A stretch of 64,000 nt of DNA, taken from positions 1 to 64,000 of the forward strand of contig JAXHUM010000119.1 of assembly GCA_034189325.1 (NCBI GenBank), given 5' to 3'. Source of the DNA: JAXHUM01 sp034189325. GTDB taxonomy: Bacteria; Desulfobacterota; DSM-4660; Desulfatiglandales; Desulfatiglandaceae. The notes beneath the pieces were generated by a model, which did no database searches, was not told the DNA's origin, and saw only the letters and a list, made by a program, of their open reading frames with translations. This document shows positions 59,734 to 64,000 of this stretch, piece after piece. The translations under genes were made by a program, and so were the position numbers. Numbering within the stretch: position 1 is the stretch's first letter; each line of letters starts with the position of its first letter.

Positions 59734-61020
59734 TCATGACACTCTTTCGAGAACCGTGGCCATGCCTTGGCCACCACCTATGCAGAGGGAGGCCAGTCCG
59801 AGATCATGATTCCCTCTTGTCATAAGGCCGATCAGGGTCAATAGGATACGCGCCCCGCTGCAACCGATCGGATGACCAATAGATATCCCGCTCCCCACGA
59901 TATTGGTCTTTTCAGGGTCACACTTCAATTCTCTCATACAGGCAATAGCCTGAGAAGCAAAGGCCTCATTCAATTCAATCACACCGAAATCATCGATCGC
60001 CAATTTTTCCCTGTCAAGGAGCTTCCTCACAGCCGGAATCGGACCGAGCCCCATGTAAGCCGGATCTGTGCCTGCAGAGGCATAGGCCTTTACTCTCACC
60101 AGCGGCTTGAGCCCCAGCTCTTTCGCCCTGGAATCGGACATGAGGAGAAGGGCGGCTGCCGCATCATTGATTCCCGACGCATTTCCCGCGGTAACAGTCC
60201 CCCCCTTCTTAAAGGCCGGCTTAAGCTTGGCCATTTTTTCAGGGCTCGTGTCCATCGGTCTTTCGTCGGTATCAAATGTCAGAGGGTCCCCTTTTCTTTG
60301 AGGAATCATCACAGGGACAATTTCATCTTTAAAGAGACCTTCCGATATGGCCCGTCGTGCGCGACTGTGACTCAAAGCTCCCAGTTCGTCCTGTTCTTCC
60401 CGGGAAATGCCATACTTCTCGGCGATGTTCTCGGCTGTCATGCCCATATGGTATCCGTAGAAGATCTCAAAGAGTCCATCCATTATCATAAGATCGACCA
60501 TCTCAACGTTGTTCATACGCGCCCCTGTTCTGGCTGTCGGCACCGAATAGGGGATGAGGCTCATATTTTCCATGCCGCCGGCCAGAACAATGTCCGCCTC
60601 CCCGGCCAGGATCGACTGCGTTGCAAGGGCCACCGCCTTCATACCGGAGGCGCAGACCTTGTTTACCGTATACGCCGGTGTCTCCTTGGATATGCCTGCT
60701 CTGATCATCGCCTGTCTGGCCACATTTTGTCCCTGACCTGCGCCGACTACATTGCCGATAATTACCTCATCGATCTGAACAGGCTCGAGGGAATCACTAT
60801 AGTCGTATCTCTCTTTTTCCAGATCAATCATGCCCAGGTCTCTCAGGCTGTCCGGTTCAAACTGTGTGAACGCCTCAGTCGCCACAGGTTTCAGATTCGC
60901 CTTTTCCAAAGCCGCCTTTAACACGAGTGCTCCCAGTTCCACGACCGGCGTCGACTTCAGACTTGCGCCGAAACTCCCCACCGGCGTCCTTGCACCCGAA
61001 ACAATAACAACATCTCCCAT
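59734..61020 (-). CDS. Acetyl-CoA acetyltransferase (thiolase) with insertion
   Basis: A 428-aa thiolase. The nucleophile Cys is in VNKVCASGMKAVAL, the catalytic His and Asn in NEAFASQAIA and GHPIGCSGARILL, and the second Cys in LCIGGGQGMA. Compared with normal thiolases (about 392 aa) it has some 36 extra residues at about 45-80 (AFTQFEPDSLRDLGMIDLEK and following), between the first helix and VQIDEVIIGNV. ATG 61020 has AAGGAGATAATTAT. It is the first gene of the beta-oxidation operon, behind the promoter at 61068. Confidence 0.95.
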   Translation of the reverse strand: MGDVVIVSGARTPVGSFGASLKSTPVVELGALVLKAALEKANLKPVATEAFTQFEPDSLRDLGMIDLEKERYDYSDSLEPVQIDEVIIGNVVGAGQGQNVARQAMIRAGISKETPAYTVNKVCASGMKAVALATQSILAGEADIVLAGGMENMSLIPYSVPTARTGARMNNVEMVDLMIMDGLFEIFYGYHMGMTAENIAEKYGISREEQDELGALSHSRARRAISEGLFKDEIVPVMIPQRKGDPLTFDTDERPMDTSPEKMAKLKPAFKKGGTVTAGNASGINDAAAALLLMSDSRAKELGLKPLVRVKAYASAGTDPAYMGLGPIPAVRKLLDREKLAIDDFGVIELNEAFASQAIACMRELKCDPEKTNIVGSGISIGHPIGCSGARILLTLIGLMTRGNHDLGLASLCIGGGQGMATVLERVS

Positions 61021-61334
61021 ATAATTATCTCCTTCTTTGCTTCCTAATTACGGTTATACGGCCCATAATATTATAGAGACCCCTCTCTAAGTCAAGATAA
61101 TTCCATTCGAACCGAGAGATCTGTATTGCTTTCAAGGGCTCTTCCATGTTAATTTTAATCCTAACAAATCACTACCTTAGAGATCTACAGGAGACCTCAC
61201 CTCTTAGCGGTCGGAGTCGGGTCCTGCGGAGGATTTTACTGTGTAGTTGTCCCGTATGATATCTTCTTCAGGACCCAAAGGTATGGCATCGATCCAGGTG
61301 TAACAAAACCTCAGATGTTAGGAGAAAAACGCAC
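61021..61334. other. Divergent intergenic region
   Basis: Holds the thiolase operon promoter (61068-61095, minus) and the upstream region of the DUF1786 gene. No gene is visible. Confidence 0.4.
61068..61095 (-). promoter_or_regulatory. Promoter of the beta-oxidation operon
   Basis: On the minus strand TTGACT (61095-61090), 16-base spacer, TAATAT (61073-61068). The spacer contains the inverted repeat AGAGA-gggg-TCTCT, which could be an operator. It lies 48 bases before the thiolase ATG. Confidence 0.55.
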
Positions 61335-62411
61335 ATGAGCAGATTCCTCATGATTGATGTCGGCGCCGGCACCATGGATATCCTTTACTATGACAAGGTT
61401 TCCAACCACACTTATAAGGCGGTCGTAAAGTCCCCGGTACAATCTGTGGCTGAAGAAGCTGAGACCCTGACGGGAGATATCATCATCACGGGATGTGAAA
61501 TGGGAGGGGGGCCCATAACCAGGGTCTTAAGGAGGCACGCAAAGGAGAGGGAAGTTATTATGTCCCTTTCTTCGGCCCAGACCCTGAGTCACGACATCGA
61601 TAAGATCCAATCATGGGGCATAAGAGTGATCACAGACCTGGAGGCGGAAAAGCTCGTTGAAGCCGGCCGACACAGTCATCTGAACCTGCAGGATATCGAG
61701 GCGGAAAGGATACGCCGGATCATAGAAGGTTTTGGCGTGCCCTTTTCCTTCGACGTGGTTGCTGTGTGCGCCCAAGACCATGGGACTCCCCCGGTTGGCG
61801 TGTCCCATCTTGACTTCCGCCACAATATGTTTACAGAGAGGCTTGATATGACACCCCTTCCACATGCCCTTTTGTACGCGGGAGATGAGGTCCCGGTCAC
61901 AATGAACCGTTTGGACTCCCTAGCTCAAAGCGCAACCTTGTTGCCGACCAAAGAGGTCTATGTCATGGACAGCGGCATGGCCGCTGTTGTTGGAGCCTCA
62001 ATGGACAGCCAGGCAAGAGCAGAGCAGAGGGTCTTGATCCTTGATGTGGCGACTTCTCATACCCTGGGTGCCGCCATGGAGGGGGATGAGATAGCCGGCT
62101 TTTTTGAGTATCACACGGTAGATATTACCGCTGAAATCCTGGACTCCCTTATAAGAGATCTGGTCGATGGAAGACTCAAACACCAAGAGGTTCTTACAAT
62201 GGGGGGACATGGGGCCTATATTCGCAGGGCCATTGGTTTTGATAAGAATCAAGTTGTTATAGCCACGGGCCCGAAACGCGGTTTGGTTGTCGGTTCAAGA
62301 CTCCCCATGCTGTTTGGGGCTCCATGGGGGGACAACATGATGACCGGCACAGTAGGGCTCCTGGAAGCTGTCAGGCGACGCAAGGGGCTCCAACCAATAG
62401 ACTACTCGTGA
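61335..62411 (+). CDS. DUF1786-family protein (ASKHA-like)
   Basis: A 358-aa protein of the DUF1786 family, which databases sometimes label as putative pyruvate formate-lyase activating protein. The opening FLMIDVGAGTMDILYYD is an actin-like ATPase phosphate-1 motif, and VLILDVATSHTLGAAME near 237-253 is the second phosphate motif. HDIDKIQSWGIRV and MGGHGAYIRRAIG are conserved in the family. There is no radical SAM cluster. Its function is unknown; an ATP-dependent activator role is plausible from the fold. It precedes the epimerase gene by 108 bases on the same strand. Confidence 0.8.
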   Translation: MSRFLMIDVGAGTMDILYYDKVSNHTYKAVVKSPVQSVAEEAETLTGDIIITGCEMGGGPITRVLRRHAKEREVIMSLSSAQTLSHDIDKIQSWGIRVITDLEAEKLVEAGRHSHLNLQDIEAERIRRIIEGFGVPFSFDVVAVCAQDHGTPPVGVSHLDFRHNMFTERLDMTPLPHALLYAGDEVPVTMNRLDSLAQSATLLPTKEVYVMDSGMAAVVGASMDSQARAEQRVLILDVATSHTLGAAMEGDEIAGFFEYHTVDITAEILDSLIRDLVDGRLKHQEVLTMGGHGAYIRRAIGFDKNQVVIATGPKRGLVVGSRLPMLFGAPWGDNMMTGTVGLLEAVRRRKGLQPIDYS

Positions 62412-62519
62412 TCAGCCGTCTTAGGTTTTGATACTTGGAGCACAAAATTTCGAGTTGCTTTCGATCGAGGTTTTGCTATCATTGCGGCATCCAAAAACCT
62501 AAACCGGAGGTTTCACAGA

Positions 62520-62900
62520 ATGATTACTAAATTCAATCACGTAGGTATTGCCGTCAAAGATGTCGATAAGTCGATTCAGTTCTTCGAGGAAAAGCTGGGA
62601 GCACAATTGGTTGAGAAAAAGGAAGTTCCTGAAATGAAACAGATATCCGCCATGATGACTCTGGGGAATTTCACACTAGAGATCATGCAAGGGACCAGCG
62701 AGGATGCCGTTGTTTCCAAATATGTCGCCAGCAAAGGAGAAGGCATTCACCATTTGTCGGTGCTTATGGAAGACTGGGATAAAGACATCGATGAATTAGA
62801 GAAGAAGGGCCTGACTATAATAAGCAAGGATCCTGAGACCAAGTTTGGTTTTGTGCATCCCAAAAGCTGCAAGGGCGTTTTACTGGAAGTAACCCAATAA
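62520..62900 (+). CDS. mce: Methylmalonyl-CoA epimerase-like VOC protein
   Basis: A 126-aa vicinal-oxygen-chelate protein. Metal ligands are visible as His in FNHVGIAVKDVDKSI (residue 6), His in GIHHLSVLMEDWDK (about 79-80) and Glu in VLLEVTQ at the end. YVASKGEGIHHL is typical of methylmalonyl-CoA epimerase, which interconverts the (R) and (S) forms. The usual length is 130-150 aa, so it is slightly short. The mutase operon is only 5 kb away, which supports this call over lactoylglutathione lyase. The ribosome-binding site is CCGGAGGTTTCACAG. Confidence 0.85.
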   Translation: MITKFNHVGIAVKDVDKSIQFFEEKLGAQLVEKKEVPEMKQISAMMTLGNFTLEIMQGTSEDAVVSKYVASKGEGIHHLSVLMEDWDKDIDELEKKGLTIISKDPETKFGFVHPKSCKGVLLEVTQ

Positions 62901-63037
62901 GGGAAAGTCGACTACTTGTTGACTGAGGAAGAAAAGAGGAGATCCCTTCTAACCCCCTCTTCCTCCCCTACAAGTGTTCTGCCCGGGGCGGGCCTGTTTC
63001 TTCCGCTGAAATATGGTTTCCCATCCGTTTCATTTTT

Positions 63038-63583
63038 CTACTTTTTCGACGCTGTCAGCCTGTAAATGAAACTGGCCCTGATATTCAGTCTCGATACCGT
63101 GATAGAGTGAGGAAAGGGTGGAAACGGGGCAGCCTGTCTGATCGCTCTCTCAGCCTCTCCGGCAAGAATGCTGTGGGCTGCATTCTCGAGTCTATTCGTA
63201 ACCAGGAGATGGCCTTCCCTGTTCAGGCTGAAGACAAGGAGGACTTCCCCCTCAATGAGGTTTTCTCTCGCCTTTGGGGGATATCTCCATTGGCGCATCA
63301 GTCTTTCCTTGATCACCCTGGCATAGGAACTGTATCGCCTGTCCGTGGTATCCAGTGAGATGGTGTCTTCAGAATCAGATGCTTTCGGCTTTTCCTTTGG
63401 CTTGATTCCCGCCAGTTCCGTAGTAGATGTTTCATCCTCGTCCAGGTTATGCACGGCCGGTCGAAACAGTTCAACGTGGTACGTTTTTAACGGTTTCATA
63501 ATCCAGCTTACGGGGAAGGCTTTTTGCATAGCCGCAAACAGGAATATATGACATCCGAGGGAAACGACGAGGCTGATCCTCAT
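63038..63583 (-). CDS. TonB-family energy-transducing protein
   Basis: A 181-aa protein. An N-terminal membrane anchor (ISLVVSLGCHIFLFAAMQKA, residues 2-21) is followed by an acidic linker (about 50-85) and a TonB C-terminal domain (VIKERLMRQWRYPPKARENL, then IEGEVLLVFSLNREGHL, about 98-135). The YP-x4-LIEGEV pattern is the TonB_C hallmark. TonB spans the periplasm and powers outer-membrane receptors with ExbBD. The start at 63583 has GGGGGACAGAGGGTC; a longer frame to 63715 overlaps the upstream gene. No receptor or ExbBD is in view. Confidence 0.85.
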   Translation of the reverse strand: MRISLVVSLGCHIFLFAAMQKAFPVSWIMKPLKTYHVELFRPAVHNLDEDETSTTELAGIKPKEKPKASDSEDTISLDTTDRRYSSYARVIKERLMRQWRYPPKARENLIEGEVLLVFSLNREGHLLVTNRLENAAHSILAGEAERAIRQAAPFPPFPHSITVSRLNIRASFIYRLTASKK

Positions 63584-63614
63584 GACCCTCTGTCCCCCTG
63601 GAAAATTGAAATTG

Positions 63615-64000
63615 TTATTCGGCTTTCCGCTTGTTGAAAGGACCATTGACCCACCGCTCTGTCTTTTTTTCAAACCACCAATCAGCACTATCCGTCTCCA
63701 GGATTTCCTTTGCAAGATCCTTTCCGTTTTTGGTGGTCAGCCTTTGGACAGCATAGTGGAGCCAGTCCCTGGCATAGGCATTACCCAGATCCAGCTGCTC
63801 CTTTAATTCGAGTATCAGGTCGAGCTGGTCCGCATCTCTTGTCAATCGGGCCTCCAGTGTCTCAGCCCTGTTAAACTCTTCCGTGAGGGCCATAATCTGA
63901 TCGCCAAAGACCAGGCCCCGTACCTGGTCTCGAAGAGCACTCTCTTCGTCCACCTCAACGTATCTTTTGTTCACATAGTTCTGATCGCCGGTCCTGGTCT
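63615..64000 (-). CDS. HD-domain hydrolase, C-terminal part (runs off the window)
   Basis: The visible 128 codons end at 63615, and the frame stays open to the window edge, so the N-terminus lies outside. The segment ARLTRDADQLDLILELKEQL is the HD-domain C-terminal helix pattern of the YfbR/HDDC2 group, where DAD-x-LD holds the last metal ligand. The preceding RTGDQNYVNKRYVEVDEESA and the following NAYARDWLHYAVQRL also fit. These enzymes dephosphorylate deoxynucleoside monophosphates. A GTG near 63974 could be read as a start but is inside the domain. It is 31 bases from the tonB-like gene. Confidence 0.7.
   Translation of the reverse strand, partial: TRTGDQNYVNKRYVEVDEESALRDQVRGLVFGDQIMALTEEFNRAETLEARLTRDADQLDLILELKEQLDLGNAYARDWLHYAVQRLTTKNGKDLAKEILETDSADWWFEKKTERWVNGPFNKRKAE

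Noticed and set aside
59872..60921. 349-aa plus-strand frame
   Set aside because: It is antisense to the thiolase gene, a long shadow frame caused by codon bias.
1..64000. CRISPR arrays, tRNA, rRNA and prophage genes
   Set aside because: I looked for regularly spaced repeats, cloverleaf-like segments and phage genes by eye and found none. A tRNA could still be missed without a covariance search.

Overview
The window looks like a scaffold from an anaerobic Desulfobacterota (former Deltaproteobacteria) genome, probably a metagenome bin because it contains a 100-base run of N (48238-48337). Supporting signs are a UGA-encoded selenocysteine formate dehydrogenase, a split B12-dependent methylmalonyl-CoA mutase with MeaB and epimerase, a GcdA-type biotin-dependent carboxyltransferase, DsrE/TusA proteins beside a DsrMK-like membrane redox pair, and many acyl-CoA enzymes. 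No rRNA, tRNA or CRISPR array was seen.

Layout. 1-3.8 kb is a decayed mobile region: hairpins at the left edge, a REP-type Y1 transposase with two REP-like palindromes, a RelE/Xre toxin-antitoxin pair with a leaderless promoter, an FN3 pseudogene, an IS200 TnpA remnant and a 144-bp MITE. 3.8-8.1 kb holds folD, a 60-aa membrane protein, an HMG-CoA-lyase-like enzyme and GcdA. 8.6-12.2 kb holds small and exported proteins of unknown role. 12.5-18.6 kb holds an acyl-CoA synthetase alpha subunit, CbpA, a PP-loop thiouridylase-like protein, a coiled-coil membrane protein and an M3-like peptidase. 18.9-28.3 kb holds a NuoF-fragment/GltD fusion and, in opposite orientation, its likely partner, a selenocysteine FdhA. 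A complete bioA-bioF-bioD-bioB set lies between them, with a BirA operator overlapping the promoter. 29-35.6 kb holds a serine hydrolase, a class III CoA-transferase, DUF-type proteins, two gene remnants and a thiolase with a TetR-like operator. 35.8-39.7 kb holds an FmdE-MoeA-like fusion and a molybdopterin oxidoreductase. 40-43.4 kb holds a QueG-like Fe-S protein, a Crp-family regulator and a MetE-like methyltransferase. 43.4-50.6 kb holds a sulfur/redox block: DsrE proteins, a Cys-rich protein, TrxB, MarR, TusA and a DsrMK-like pair. 50.9-64 kb holds TrpB2, two acyl-CoA dehydrogenases, the methylmalonyl-CoA mutase operon, a thiolase/crotonase/dehydrogenase operon, DUF1786, the epimerase, TonB and an HD hydrolase.

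How the parts fit together (inference): the 53-63 kb block can carry acyl-CoA beta-oxidation to acetyl- and propionyl-CoA and route propionyl-CoA through methylmalonyl-CoA. FDH with the GltD-like subunit, and the DsrMK-like pair, would handle reducing equivalents. Biotin synthesis serves the carboxylases.

The most unusual observation is the molybdopterin oxidoreductase at 37.4-39.7 kb. Its reading frame crosses an in-frame UGA exactly at the second ligand of the N-terminal C-x2-C-x3-C-x27-C [4Fe-4S] motif. A 7-bp stem with a GGU loop follows at the spacing expected of a bacterial SECIS. This would be a selenoprotein with Sec as an iron-sulfur ligand rather than at the molybdenum site. A diverged, broken copy of the C-terminal part of its FmdE-MoeA partner lies 2 kb away.
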